Shown here: positions 9,035 to 17,043 of the stretch, piece after piece | Layout: each line of letters opens with the position of its first letter | Numbering within the stretch: the stretch's first letter is position 1 | Source of the DNA: Marivita sp051251565 | GTDB taxonomy: Bacteria; Pseudomonadota; Alphaproteobacteria; Rhodobacterales; Rhodobacteraceae | Length of the DNA stretch: 64,000 bases | Reading direction: 5' to 3' | Assembly (NCBI RefSeq): GCF_051251565.1 | Contig: NZ_JBPOFB010000002.1 | Coordinates: 248,001-312,000, forward strand | Position numbers and translations under genes: made by a program | The notes under the pieces: model-generated | What the model saw: only the letters and a program-made list of their open reading frames with translations | Databases searched by the model: none | Told to the model about the DNA's origin: nothing

Positions 9035-9709
9035 TCAGGCGGCTTTCTGGGCGATGGTCATGTGTCGTTTGCGCCCGAATCCCGGAACGCGCGTTGTGAT
9101 CAGCCCTGCGGCGTCCAAGCTCCGGCGGACATGCCCGGCAGCGGTATACGTGGCGGCGGTCCCGTCTGGCGCGGTGTTCCGGGCTACGAGGTTCAGCAGG
9201 TCAGGGCCCCAAAGTTCGGGGTTCTTGGCGGGGGAAAACCCGTCCAGAAACCACGCGTCGGCGGTGTGTGTCATGGTCTTGAGCGTGTCGCGCGCATCAC
9301 CTTCGATCATCGTGAATGTTAAGTCGTGCAAGGTGATGTTGCGCGCGTTCTCGACCCAGAACGGCGCCAGTTCGTTGGCTATGAGTGCCAGCTCGGGAAA
9401 CGCCTGTTGCGCGCGGATCATGTCGGCAGGCTGCATTGGGAAGGCCTCAAAGCTGGTGAAATGCAGAGTCCCGGTCTGCCCGCTTGCCCGCCATATCTGA
9501 AGCGTGGCCAATAGATTCAACCCGGTGCCAAAGCCCAATTCGGCAATATGAAACCCGTCGGTGAAGCGCGCAGGTAGATCATTACCCGTCAGAAACACAT
9601 GGCGGGTTTCAGCAAGCCCATTGTCGAGCGAAAAATAGGGGTCGTCAAACCGGCGGGAGACAGGAACATCCCCGTCGCGCCAGTCGAGCGGTTCCGTCTG
9701 GAGTTCCAT
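9035..9709 (-). CDS. mnmD: MnmD, tRNA 5-aminomethyl-2-thiouridine methyltransferase
   Basis: SAM-dependent enzyme that methylates nm5s2U34 to mnm5s2U34 in the wobble position of tRNAs. The 224-residue protein is the stand-alone version of the N-terminal domain of E. coli MnmC (DUF752). It shows the SAM loop ELGFGTGLN, the conserved N-terminus RRFDDPYFS, and DAWFLDGFSPAKNPELW. The FAD half is encoded by the divergent neighbour at 9763, so the bifunctional MnmC is split here. Confidence 0.88.
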   Translation of the reverse strand: MELQTEPLDWRDGDVPVSRRFDDPYFSLDNGLAETRHVFLTGNDLPARFTDGFHIAELGFGTGLNLLATLQIWRASGQTGTLHFTSFEAFPMQPADMIRAQQAFPELALIANELAPFWVENARNITLHDLTFTMIEGDARDTLKTMTHTADAWFLDGFSPAKNPELWGPDLLNLVARNTAPDGTAATYTAAGHVRRSLDAAGLITTRVPGFGRKRHMTIAQKAA

Positions 9710-9762
9710 GGTGACTTACCTTAGCGACAGAGCGACCTTGGCGACGACACAGAGGATTGGCA

Positions 9763-10809
9763 ATGCCCGAATTCGCTCCAGAGATTACCATACGCGGGGC
9801 CGGTATCTTTGGCCTCAGCATCGCTTGGGTACTGAGCGGCCGTGGCGTGCGGGTGCAGGTGGTCGATCCCTATGGTCCGGCGTCCGGGTCTAGCGGTGGA
9901 TTGGTCGGTGCGCTTGCGCCGCATGTGCCTGAGAACTGGAATGACAAGAAGGCGTTTCAGCTCGACAGCCTTTTGATGACGGATGCGTTTTGGTCTGAGG
10001 TGCAGGAAACAGGCGGTGGTGATCCGGGCTATGGTCGGACAGGGCGGTTGCAACCGATTGCCGACGGTCATGCGCTCGGGTTGGCGCGGGACCGGACCGA
10101 GGGAGCCCGTGCGCTTTGGCAGGGGCGCGCGACTTGGGAGGTGGTCTCGGTTGATGCCGCCGGAGCCTTTGCGCCGGTGTCGCCGTCTGGATTCCTGATC
10201 CATGACACTCTGACCGGGCGGATGCACCCGCGTCAGGCCTGCGCCGCGTTGGTGGCGGCGTTGGCTGTGCGCGGTATCACAGTTGTGCCGGATGCGCCCG
10301 ACCGGGGTGCCGTGATCTGGGCGACGGGTTGGCGTGGATTGCTTGACCTGTCGGACCAGATGGGAAAGGCGGTTGGTGCCGGGATCAAGGGGCAATCTGC
10401 GGCGCTCGCCTATGACGCGGGTCCGGTGCCACAGGTGTTTGTCGATGGTTTGCACATCATCCCGCACGCGAATGGCACGGTTGCCATTGGATCAACCAGC
10501 GAACGTGAATTCGACGCGCCGGACGGTCTTGACGACCAATGCGACGACCTGATTTCCCGCGCGATTTCGGCGATGCCGATGCTGGCGGATGCGCCTGTTG
10601 TGGACCGTTGGGCCGGGGTGCGGCCCCGGGCACGGTCGCGTGCGCCAATGCTGGGGGCCTGGCCAAACCGGAACGGGCATTTCATCGCCAATGGCGGATT
10701 CAAGATTGGCTTCGGCATGGCGCCAAAGGTGGCGCATGTGATGGCCGATCTTGTGCTGGACGGGGTGGATGTCATTCCCGAAGGCTTCCGCGTCGCTGCC
10801 TCTATGTGA
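9763..10809 (+). CDS. FAD-dependent oxidoreductase, MnmC2-like
   Basis: A 348-residue protein of the DAO superfamily. The N-terminus has a Rossmann motif (IRGAGIFGLSIAWVL) and SGSSGGLVGALAPHV, close to the FAD domain of MnmC. The C-terminal part (WAGVRPRARSRAPMLG, then GGFKIGFGMAP) also fits. Expected reaction: oxidative removal of carboxymethyl from cmnm5s2U34 of tRNA, giving the substrate for MnmD. The start at 9763 has AGAGGA six bases upstream. It is divergent from mnmD with about 53 bp between starts. A generic amino-acid oxidase is the alternative. Confidence 0.75.
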   Translation: MPEFAPEITIRGAGIFGLSIAWVLSGRGVRVQVVDPYGPASGSSGGLVGALAPHVPENWNDKKAFQLDSLLMTDAFWSEVQETGGGDPGYGRTGRLQPIADGHALGLARDRTEGARALWQGRATWEVVSVDAAGAFAPVSPSGFLIHDTLTGRMHPRQACAALVAALAVRGITVVPDAPDRGAVIWATGWRGLLDLSDQMGKAVGAGIKGQSAALAYDAGPVPQVFVDGLHIIPHANGTVAIGSTSEREFDAPDGLDDQCDDLISRAISAMPMLADAPVVDRWAGVRPRARSRAPMLGAWPNRNGHFIANGGFKIGFGMAPKVAHVMADLVLDGVDVIPEGFRVAASM

Positions 10810-12271
10810 GGGGGGTGGCGTCGATGGCTTTGGCGATTTCGGCCACGCCGGGATCAATGCGCGCCTGCGCGATAGAGCTGTAGGCGAGGCGGTAGTAATT
10901 TCGGGGTGGGGCATCCCCGGCAAAGAATGCCGTGCCCGGTTCGATCAACACGCTGGCCGCGCTTAGCCGTTTGGCAAGGTCTTCGCTATCGACATGATCG
11001 GGTGCGCGCATCCAGAAGCTTGATCCGCCATAGCTGCCTTTGCCCGCGACGGTCAGCCCGTGTTTGCCGATTGCATGCTCCATGATCTGCCGCCGATCCG
11101 TCAGCGCCTTTCCGGTGCGGCGGATCAGGCTGTCGTAATGCCCAAGGCTCAGAAAATAGGCGGTGGTGCGTTGGGTCAGTCCCGGTGGATGGCGCAGGAT
11201 CGACGCCCGCAATGCGCGCGCCTCACGAATAAACGGGGCCGATCCGACAAGATATCCCAGCCTTAAACCGGGAAAGAGCGATTTGGAAAAGCTGCCCACA
11301 TAAATCACCCGCCCATCCCGGTCGAGGCTTTTGAGCGCGGGCATCGGCGGCTTGAGATAGGCCATTTCGAATTCGTAATCATCCTCAACGATCAATGCAT
11401 CCAGCGCGCGTGCCCTGTCCAGCAACGCCTGCCGCCGCCCCAAGGGCATGGTGTAGGAGGTCGGGCATTGATGACTTGGCGTGGTGAAGATGACATCGCT
11501 GTTTTCTGGAATATCCTCTGGCGGCAGGCCGTCTTCGTCCACATCCACCGCGCTGAGATGGCAGCGCGATTGGGTGAGGATGTCGCGCAGTGCCGGATAG
11601 CAGGGATTTTCGATCACCGCGCGACGGCGCTGCGTGAGCAAGACCTGAGTCGTCATCCAAAGCGCGTTTTGTGCGCCCATAGTGATCAGCACCTCGTCCG
11701 GGGTGGCGGTGATCCCACGCCGCGGCAAGGTGTGACGCAGGATAAATTCGACCAGTTGCGGATCGTCCTGATCGTAGTAATCGCGAGTCAGCGCCGCGAA
11801 ATCCCGCGCGCCAAGAGCCTGCATTGCGCAAAGCCGCCAATTGGCATGATCGAAAAGTTGCGGATCTGTCTGGCCGTAGAGAAACGGATAACGGTACTGT
11901 GCCCAATCCTGCGGTTTTACCGGGGTTGCGCCACCGGTGAATTTTTGTCCCAGCGCGCGGGACCAGTCGACGGAATCTTCACGATGCGGGCTGTCGGTAA
12001 ACTGTGGTGGTTCGGGCGCATCGTCGGACACATAGTAGCCGGACCGCCCTTTCGACATCAGGTAATCATTGGCCAACAATTCGGTATAGGCCAGCGTGAC
12101 GGTGATGCGGCTGACGCCCAAATGATGCGCGAGTTTGCGGCTTGAGGGCAGTTTTTCACCACGCCTGAACCGACCAGACAGGATGCCTTCGGCGACCATC
12201 TGCTGAATCCGTGATTGCAGTGTGCCCGTGGTGTCTGGCTTGAGGAAAAAGGTTTCAACAGGGATTGCCAT
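10802..12271 (-). CDS. MocR/PdxR-type (GntR-HTH + aminotransferase-fold) regulator, TauR-like
   Basis: A 489-residue transcription factor: a GntR winged helix at about residues 12-80 (GEKLPSSRKLAHHLGVSRIT) and a class I aminotransferase fold at about 110-485. The PLP lysine is Lys330 in GSFSKSLFPGLRLGY, so PLP binding is expected. Such regulators sense an amino compound through PLP and bind direct repeats. The N-terminus resembles TauR-type members. The gene overlaps the convergent FAD oxidase by 8 bp. It lies near a peptide-binding protein and an M20 peptidase, but no taurine gene is visible. Effector unknown. Confidence 0.9.
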   Translation of the reverse strand: MAIPVETFFLKPDTTGTLQSRIQQMVAEGILSGRFRRGEKLPSSRKLAHHLGVSRITVTLAYTELLANDYLMSKGRSGYYVSDDAPEPPQFTDSPHREDSVDWSRALGQKFTGGATPVKPQDWAQYRYPFLYGQTDPQLFDHANWRLCAMQALGARDFAALTRDYYDQDDPQLVEFILRHTLPRRGITATPDEVLITMGAQNALWMTTQVLLTQRRRAVIENPCYPALRDILTQSRCHLSAVDVDEDGLPPEDIPENSDVIFTTPSHQCPTSYTMPLGRRQALLDRARALDALIVEDDYEFEMAYLKPPMPALKSLDRDGRVIYVGSFSKSLFPGLRLGYLVGSAPFIREARALRASILRHPPGLTQRTTAYFLSLGHYDSLIRRTGKALTDRRQIMEHAIGKHGLTVAGKGSYGGSSFWMRAPDHVDSEDLAKRLSAASVLIEPGTAFFAGDAPPRNYYRLAYSSIAQARIDPGVAEIAKAIDATPLT

Positions 12272-12285
12272 GAGAGGAGCCTAGA

Positions 12286-12317
12286 TTGGACTTAAGGTCT
12301 TGGCAATCTGGTCTTAT
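12286..12317 (-). promoter_or_regulatory. Direct repeats upstream of the MocR gene, candidate operator
   Basis: TTGGACTTAA (12286-12295) and CTGGTCTTAT (12308-12317) start 22 bp apart, two helical turns. GGTCTT also recurs at 12296 and 12310. Known: MocR proteins such as TauR bind direct repeats, and from memory the TauR repeat resembles CTGGACTTAA. Autoregulation, or control of a divergent transcript, is an inference. Confidence 0.4.
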
Positions 12318-12373
12318 GGGGTTTTCTGGTGTTGAAACGACCTGCGCACTCCTAGAATTTTATGGGCAGGCCC

Positions 12374-12397
12374 AAGAAACTTCGTACGAAGTTTCTT
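12374..12397. repeat. Perfect 24-bp palindrome centred on TTCGTACGAA
   Basis: AAGAAACTTCGT is followed directly by its exact reverse complement. As RNA it makes a 10-bp stem with a GTAC loop; as DNA it could be a dimer-binding site. It has no T-tract of its own, so it is not a simple terminator. Confidence 0.7.
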
Positions 12398-12424
12398 ACA
12401 TTCAGTCGTCTATATTGAGTTAAC

Positions 12425-12471
12425 GCGGCACGCATAGACGTGGATTTGTCTACCCGTGCCGCTTTGCTTTT
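12425..12471 (+). terminator. Hairpin with T-rich tail on the plus strand
   Basis: GCGGCACG (12425-12432) pairs with CGTGCCGC (12455-12462), and inside it TAGAC (12435-12439) pairs with GTCTA (12448-12452). The tail is TTTGCTTTT, on the plus strand only. It lies just downstream of the stop of the minus-strand binding-protein gene, so it may also protect that mRNA's 3' end. Confidence 0.5.
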
Positions 12472-12478
12472 CGTCCGC

Positions 12479-13954
12479 TTACTGAGTCCAGCGCACACCG
12501 GTCAGGTCGGTCGCCTGCGTCGGCGCGTTCTGCCAAAGCCCTTCGATCCGGGCATCGGCCACTGTTGGAAAGGCCAATTGGAACAGATACCCGTTCACGT
12601 AGTCATCGGCGATTATCTGTTGTGCCTGTCCCAACATCTCGGATCGCGTGGCGGGATCGCTCGTGGTGCCCAGCGTTGTCATGAGGTCCTGAAACGCGGG
12701 ATTGTCGTACTGAAAATAGTAATCGGGGCGGGCATAAATCCCGATATCAAACGGTTCGGTATGGCTGACAATGGTCATGCCGAAATCCTTTCCGCGAAAC
12801 ACCTCTTCGAGCCATTGCGCCCATTCAAGGTTGGTGATCTCGGTCTGGATGCCCACGGCGCGCAGTTGCGATGCGATGATCTCCCCACCGCGCCGTGCAT
12901 AGGACGGAGGCGGCAGTTTGAGCGTTGTGGTGAACCCATCTGCAAACCCGGCTTCGGCCAGCAACGCCTTCGCTTTTTCCGGGTCATAATTGGATTTCGC
13001 GGTCAGATCGACATAGTCGGGATTGTGGGGCGCAAAATGTGTCCCGATCGGGGTGCCAAGGCCGAACATGGCGCCGTCGATGATCGACTGGCGGTCAATG
13101 GCATGAGACACTGCTTCACGGACCTTGATGTTGTCGAACGGCGGCAGCTTGTTGTTCATGGCGAGGATGGTTTCGCCTTCGGTCGATCCGACAAGGACCT
13201 GAAAGCGCGGATCAGCCTCAAATTGCGGCAGGTTTTCCGGGGCAGGGAAACCAACGAAAGCGTCAATGTCCTGCGCCATCATGGCCGCAAAAGCCGCTGT
13301 CGGGTCCGAGATGAACTTGAACGTCGCAGCGTCCAACGCCGGGGCCTCGCCCCAATAATTGGGGTTGCGGGCCAGTTCGATCCGATCACCTTGAACCCAT
13401 TGTGTAAAGGTGAAGGGGCCGGTGCCGATGGGGGTTTGTTTGATCGCTTCGATGCTTTCGGGCGCCACGATCACCGCATCGCCCCAGGCGAGATTGAACA
13501 GCAGGTTGCCGTTCGGAGCGGAAAGCCGTACTTCGACCGTCATTGGGTCGACAACCGTGACCTCTGCGATACCTTCGAAAAGGGCTTTTTGAGCGTTGAC
13601 GTTGTCTTCGGCGCGGGCGCGGTCAAGGGTGAATTTGACATCCTCTGCATCCATCGTGGTGCCATCATGGAAGGTCACACCGTCACGCAGGGTGAACGTG
13701 TAGGTGGTGCCGTCGTCGCTGATCTGCCAGCTGGTCGCAAGACCCGCGACCACTGATCCGTCCGACATGAACCGCGTCAGCCCTTCGAATACGTTTGAAT
13801 AGAGCACTGAATCGATTGCCCCGGCTGCGGCGCTGGTCGGGTCAAGATGCGGCGGTTCCAGTTGAAGCGCGACGGTCAAGTCGGTCTGCTGCGCCAGCGC
13901 GGGTGTTGCCAGAAGCGTGGCCAGAGCGGCCCCGCGCAGGAAGTGTGTGGTCAT
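12479..13954 (-). CDS. Peptide/nickel-type ABC transporter substrate-binding protein (SBP family 5)
   Basis: A 491-residue periplasmic binding protein for an oligopeptide-type importer. The start at 13954 follows GGAGGG and gives a signal peptide ending PALAQQ. Family-5 features include LEPPHLDPTSAAAG near the N-terminus, TYTFTLRDGVTFHDG and the C-terminal YLFQLAFPTVADARIEGLW. No permease or ATPase gene is adjacent. A permease-permease-ATPase set without a binding protein lies at 49431-52803, so the two could be partners. It is preceded on the same strand by an M20 peptidase, which fits peptide or N-acyl amino acid use. Confidence 0.92.
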   Translation of the reverse strand: MTTHFLRGAALATLLATPALAQQTDLTVALQLEPPHLDPTSAAAGAIDSVLYSNVFEGLTRFMSDGSVVAGLATSWQISDDGTTYTFTLRDGVTFHDGTTMDAEDVKFTLDRARAEDNVNAQKALFEGIAEVTVVDPMTVEVRLSAPNGNLLFNLAWGDAVIVAPESIEAIKQTPIGTGPFTFTQWVQGDRIELARNPNYWGEAPALDAATFKFISDPTAAFAAMMAQDIDAFVGFPAPENLPQFEADPRFQVLVGSTEGETILAMNNKLPPFDNIKVREAVSHAIDRQSIIDGAMFGLGTPIGTHFAPHNPDYVDLTAKSNYDPEKAKALLAEAGFADGFTTTLKLPPPSYARRGGEIIASQLRAVGIQTEITNLEWAQWLEEVFRGKDFGMTIVSHTEPFDIGIYARPDYYFQYDNPAFQDLMTTLGTTSDPATRSEMLGQAQQIIADDYVNGYLFQLAFPTVADARIEGLWQNAPTQATDLTGVRWTQ

Positions 13955-14065
13955 GATGTCCCTCCAGTTGTTGTGGCAAGTGTCACGCCAAAACACGTTG
14001 TGATCAAGCCTCTGCTTTTGACTGTGTGCAGGCACAGTCGGGGCGGGTCGGGAACAACAGGAAGA

Positions 14066-15340
14066 TCAGGGCAGGAGCAGGGTTTCCAGCGCGCGCCCCA
14101 TGACCTTGGCGCTGTCGAGCATATCTGTGATGCTGATCCACTCATCCGGTTTATGCGCCAGTTCGAGCACTCCCGGCCCATAGGCAATGCAGTTTTTCAG
14201 TTTGCCGATCCGGTCGATGTGTTTCTGATCATAGCTGCCCGGTGACGCGACATAGGTCGGGTCCTGGCCCAGCACATCGCGGATGGCGTCGTGCACGGTG
14301 GTGACGATCGGGGCGAACTTATCTGTCATTGACGGAATCACGCGATTGATTTCGCGGATCTCGTAGTCGAAATTGGCGCGCCGTGCTTTGAGGTCGTCAA
14401 GCAGGTCGATTACCTCTTGCCGGACCTCTTCAATTGGTTCTTCCATCAAAAAACGCCGGTCGATCACGATGCGGCAGCTGTCGGGTACGCAATGGGCGGG
14501 CAGGCCGGTATAGTCGGTGGGCTGTTCAGACTGGCCACCATGGACCGAGTTGATGTTCATCGTCGATTGCCGCGCGCCTTCGGGGACCACGGGCATATCG
14601 GTCCAGCGAGACGCCATCGCGGGGAAAAGCGTTTCCTCGAACGCGTGCAGGACTGCGCCCATGTGGCGAACTGCGCAATCGCCCAGAAATGGCATGGAGC
14701 CGTGGGCAATCTCGCCCTTGGTTTCGATCTCGGCCCACCAGCCGCCGCGATGGCCCAGACAGATGCGGTCCTTGTTGAGCGGTTCCGGGATGATGACATG
14801 TTGCACACGCTCGGGCGCGAACCAGCCCTGTTCGGCAAGATAGGCCACCCCGCCGTAACCGCCCGATTCCTCGTCTGCGGTGCCACTGATCTCGATCACG
14901 CCTGCGTAGTCGGGGTGCTCTGCGACAAAGGCTTCGGCGGCAACGATCGACGCAGCCAGACCGCCTTTCATGTCACAGGCCCCCCGGCCGTAAATCCTGT
15001 CGCCTTCCACGGGGGCGTTGAACGGATCGCGGGTCCAGCCGTGCCCCACTTCGACCACATCAGTGTGCGAATTGAAATGCACGCATGGGCCGGGGCGGGG
15101 GCCTTCGTGCCGCGCGATCAGGTTCCAACGCGGATACCGATCGCTGTCGCCCGGTGCGCCTTCGGCCCGAACCCAGGTTGTGGTGAAACCGGACTTGGTC
15201 AGCCGCGCATCCAGCATATCGCAAATCGCGGCATAGTTTTCACCCGGCGGGTTCAACGTCGGAATGGCGACCAGCTCTTGTGTCAGTGCGATCAGGTCTT
15301 CGCGCGCATCATCAATCCGTTGAAAGAGCCTATCAGGCAT
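14066..15340 (-). CDS. M20 family deacylase/peptidase (ArgE/DapE-like)
   Basis: A 424-residue dinuclear zinc hydrolase. It shows HFNSHTDVV (first His-Asp), GRGACDMKGG (bridging Asp), TADEESGG (catalytic and ligand Glu) and a late His in the ELAHKPDEW region. It resembles members annotated acetylornithine deacetylase/succinyl-diaminopimelate desuccinylase, a broad group acting on N-acylated amino acids or dipeptides. The binding-protein gene follows 111 bp downstream on the same strand, so a scavenging role is more likely than the anabolic DapE or ArgE step. True substrate unknown. Confidence 0.88.
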   Translation of the reverse strand: MPDRLFQRIDDAREDLIALTQELVAIPTLNPPGENYAAICDMLDARLTKSGFTTTWVRAEGAPGDSDRYPRWNLIARHEGPRPGPCVHFNSHTDVVEVGHGWTRDPFNAPVEGDRIYGRGACDMKGGLAASIVAAEAFVAEHPDYAGVIEISGTADEESGGYGGVAYLAEQGWFAPERVQHVIIPEPLNKDRICLGHRGGWWAEIETKGEIAHGSMPFLGDCAVRHMGAVLHAFEETLFPAMASRWTDMPVVPEGARQSTMNINSVHGGQSEQPTDYTGLPAHCVPDSCRIVIDRRFLMEEPIEEVRQEVIDLLDDLKARRANFDYEIREINRVIPSMTDKFAPIVTTVHDAIRDVLGQDPTYVASPGSYDQKHIDRIGKLKNCIAYGPGVLELAHKPDEWISITDMLDSAKVMGRALETLLLP

Positions 15341-15395
15341 GTGTCACCTCGCTTTGACGCGAAGTGTTGCCGGGGGACAGGGACCTTGGCAAGGC

Positions 15396-16373
15396 TTAGC
15401 GCCAGTGGATCGGGGGGATTTTGCCAACGGTCACAGGCCCGAAAAGCAGCGTGCCACGATCAAGGCCCAGTGTGACATCAAGGCTGTCGCGGGTGCCGTT
15501 GAACGTGGAAAGCAGCGACAACAGGTTGATCAATCCGTCTGTGAGCGCAGGAGGCAAGTCGCCATTGATCCTTGCATCGTTGGTGGCATCGCGCCAGTTT
15601 TCGGCACTGACGGACATTTCGCCCGTAGGCAGGCCTTGGGCATCCAGCGTGGCGGCCAAGGTGATGCGGAACGTCACCGCGCCAAAGGTGATTTCGGATC
15701 GTTGAATGTCGATCTTGGTGGGTTGCGGTGGCGTGCCAGTGAGCGCGTCAAGGCGAAGTGGCTGATCAAAATCAAGCGCCATCTCGGCCCGGATTGACGC
15801 AAACGCCTCTGGACCGATCCCGGCGGTGCTGCTTGGCATGGATGTTGCGACATTGCCCACAGACAGGGCCAGCCTGTAGCTGGCGACAGTGTTGGCGATT
15901 TTCTCAACCGCAATATTCGCGTCGGCCAGTGCCAGCGCCATATTGGGGCTGGTCAGGTTGAAAACCGGCGCTTCGATGCTTGTTCGCAGGATGTCTTGCC
16001 CGTCGCGCACGACGCTGGCGCGGAGACCATCCGAGGTGATGGCAATCTCGCCCTCGGGCGTTGTCAGGCTTTGTGTGTCGGGCCACGCGACGATCACATG
16101 ATTGCGCTTGTAACTGAGTGCGAGGACCTGAAAGAAAGGTGCGTGCCAGCCGACCGATCCATCTGGCGACATCAGCACCGGGTCTGTCAGCGTCAAATCC
16201 GTCCGATTTGGGAAGCCCCGCACGGTCATGTCGGTATAGTTGGCCTCCCAGCCCTTAGTGCGCTGGGCCTCGAACCAACCCGCCATATCGGTCTGAATGG
16301 CGCGGGACGCATAGATCCACCATCCGCTATAGGTCAGCGTGGCCACGATCATTGCCGCAAGTAGACGTTTCAC
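15396..16373 (-). CDS. DUF2125 domain protein, membrane-anchored
   Basis: A 325-residue protein of unknown function with one N-terminal hydrophobic segment (LLAAMIVATLTYSGWWIYAS), probably an uncleaved anchor or signal peptide, followed by a periplasmic beta-rich region. GWEANYTDMTVRGFPNRTDL matches the start of the alphaproteobacterial DUF2125 family. It begins close to the divergent ChaC gene and ends 55 bp before the M20 gene. No catalytic motif is visible. An envelope-lipid role is only a guess. Confidence 0.8.
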   Translation of the reverse strand: MKRLLAAMIVATLTYSGWWIYASRAIQTDMAGWFEAQRTKGWEANYTDMTVRGFPNRTDLTLTDPVLMSPDGSVGWHAPFFQVLALSYKRNHVIVAWPDTQSLTTPEGEIAITSDGLRASVVRDGQDILRTSIEAPVFNLTSPNMALALADANIAVEKIANTVASYRLALSVGNVATSMPSSTAGIGPEAFASIRAEMALDFDQPLRLDALTGTPPQPTKIDIQRSEITFGAVTFRITLAATLDAQGLPTGEMSVSAENWRDATNDARINGDLPPALTDGLINLLSLLSTFNGTRDSLDVTLGLDRGTLLFGPVTVGKIPPIHWR

Positions 16374-16440
16374 CCGCGCACCCCCTTTTACCTATCGTGC
16401 GTTTGGTGTTTACCGCGCGCAGAAAGGCAGGGCCAGCATC

Positions 16441-16971
16441 ATGACGCTATGGGTCTTCGGATACGGATCGCTTTTGTGGAACCCGGGCTTTGCGCCGGTG
16501 CAGTCTGTACGCGCAAGGCTGGATGGCTATGCGCGCAGCTTTTGCATGCGCTCGATCCACCATCGCGGCACTGACGCCAATCCGGGTCTTGTTCTGGCGC
16601 TTGATGAACACCCGCAAGCCGCCTGTGACGGGCTGGCCATGCAGATGCACGAGGCCGAATACGACGCGACGATGGCCTACCTGCGGGACCGCGAACTGGT
16701 GTCGTCGGCCTATCTGGAAAAAGTGGTCCCAGTGATATTTGCGGATGGCCGCAAAGACATGGCGGTCACTTACGTGATTGATCCCGATCACGTCCAATAT
16801 TGCGGATCGCTCGGTCTTGAGGAACAGGCCCAGATCATCGCCACCGCCGTGGGTGGGCGTGGCCCAAACAGCGAATACTTGTTCAATACGGCGGCACATC
16901 TTGCGCAATTGGGCATCCCGGACGCCGAATTGGACTGGCTGTGCGCGCGCGTTCGTATGTTGATCGCTTAA
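16441..16971 (+). CDS. ChaC-type gamma-glutamylcyclotransferase
   Basis: Cytosolic enzyme expected to cleave glutathione into 5-oxoproline and Cys-Gly. The 176-residue product starts MTLWVFGYGSLLWNPGF, the family's substrate-binding YGSL motif, and has RDRELVSSAYLEKVV with the conserved Glu region. The start at 16441 is chosen because the upstream extension is not conserved and the family begins there. It is divergent from DUF2125 and 72 bp ahead of the MotA-like gene. Confidence 0.9.
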   Translation: MTLWVFGYGSLLWNPGFAPVQSVRARLDGYARSFCMRSIHHRGTDANPGLVLALDEHPQAACDGLAMQMHEAEYDATMAYLRDRELVSSAYLEKVVPVIFADGRKDMAVTYVIDPDHVQYCGSLGLEEQAQIIATAVGGRGPNSEYLFNTAAHLAQLGIPDAELDWLCARVRMLIA

Positions 16972-17043
16972 CAGCTTGGCGATTGGCGTAGATGCGCCTA
17001 AAGTCGGCTTCGAAGAATAAGAAACGCATCAGGAATTGTCCGA

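Larger units (their letters stand above)
12332..12471 (+). ncRNA. Possible small RNA divergent from the MocR gene
   Basis: No protein gene is visible between 12272 and 12478. On the plus strand a weak promoter (TTGAAA 12332-12337, 15-bp spacer, TAGAAT 12353-12358) could give a transcript of about 105 nt starting near 12365. It would contain a perfect 24-base palindrome hairpin (12374-12397) and a terminator-like hairpin ending at 12471. The promoter spacing is short, and the last hairpin may instead stabilise the 3' end of the opposite binding-protein mRNA. Low confidence. Confidence 0.25.

Noticed and set aside
12440..13756. A 438-codon plus-strand frame opposite the SBP gene
   Set aside because: Shadow of a complete binding-protein gene with ribosome site and signal peptide on the other strand.
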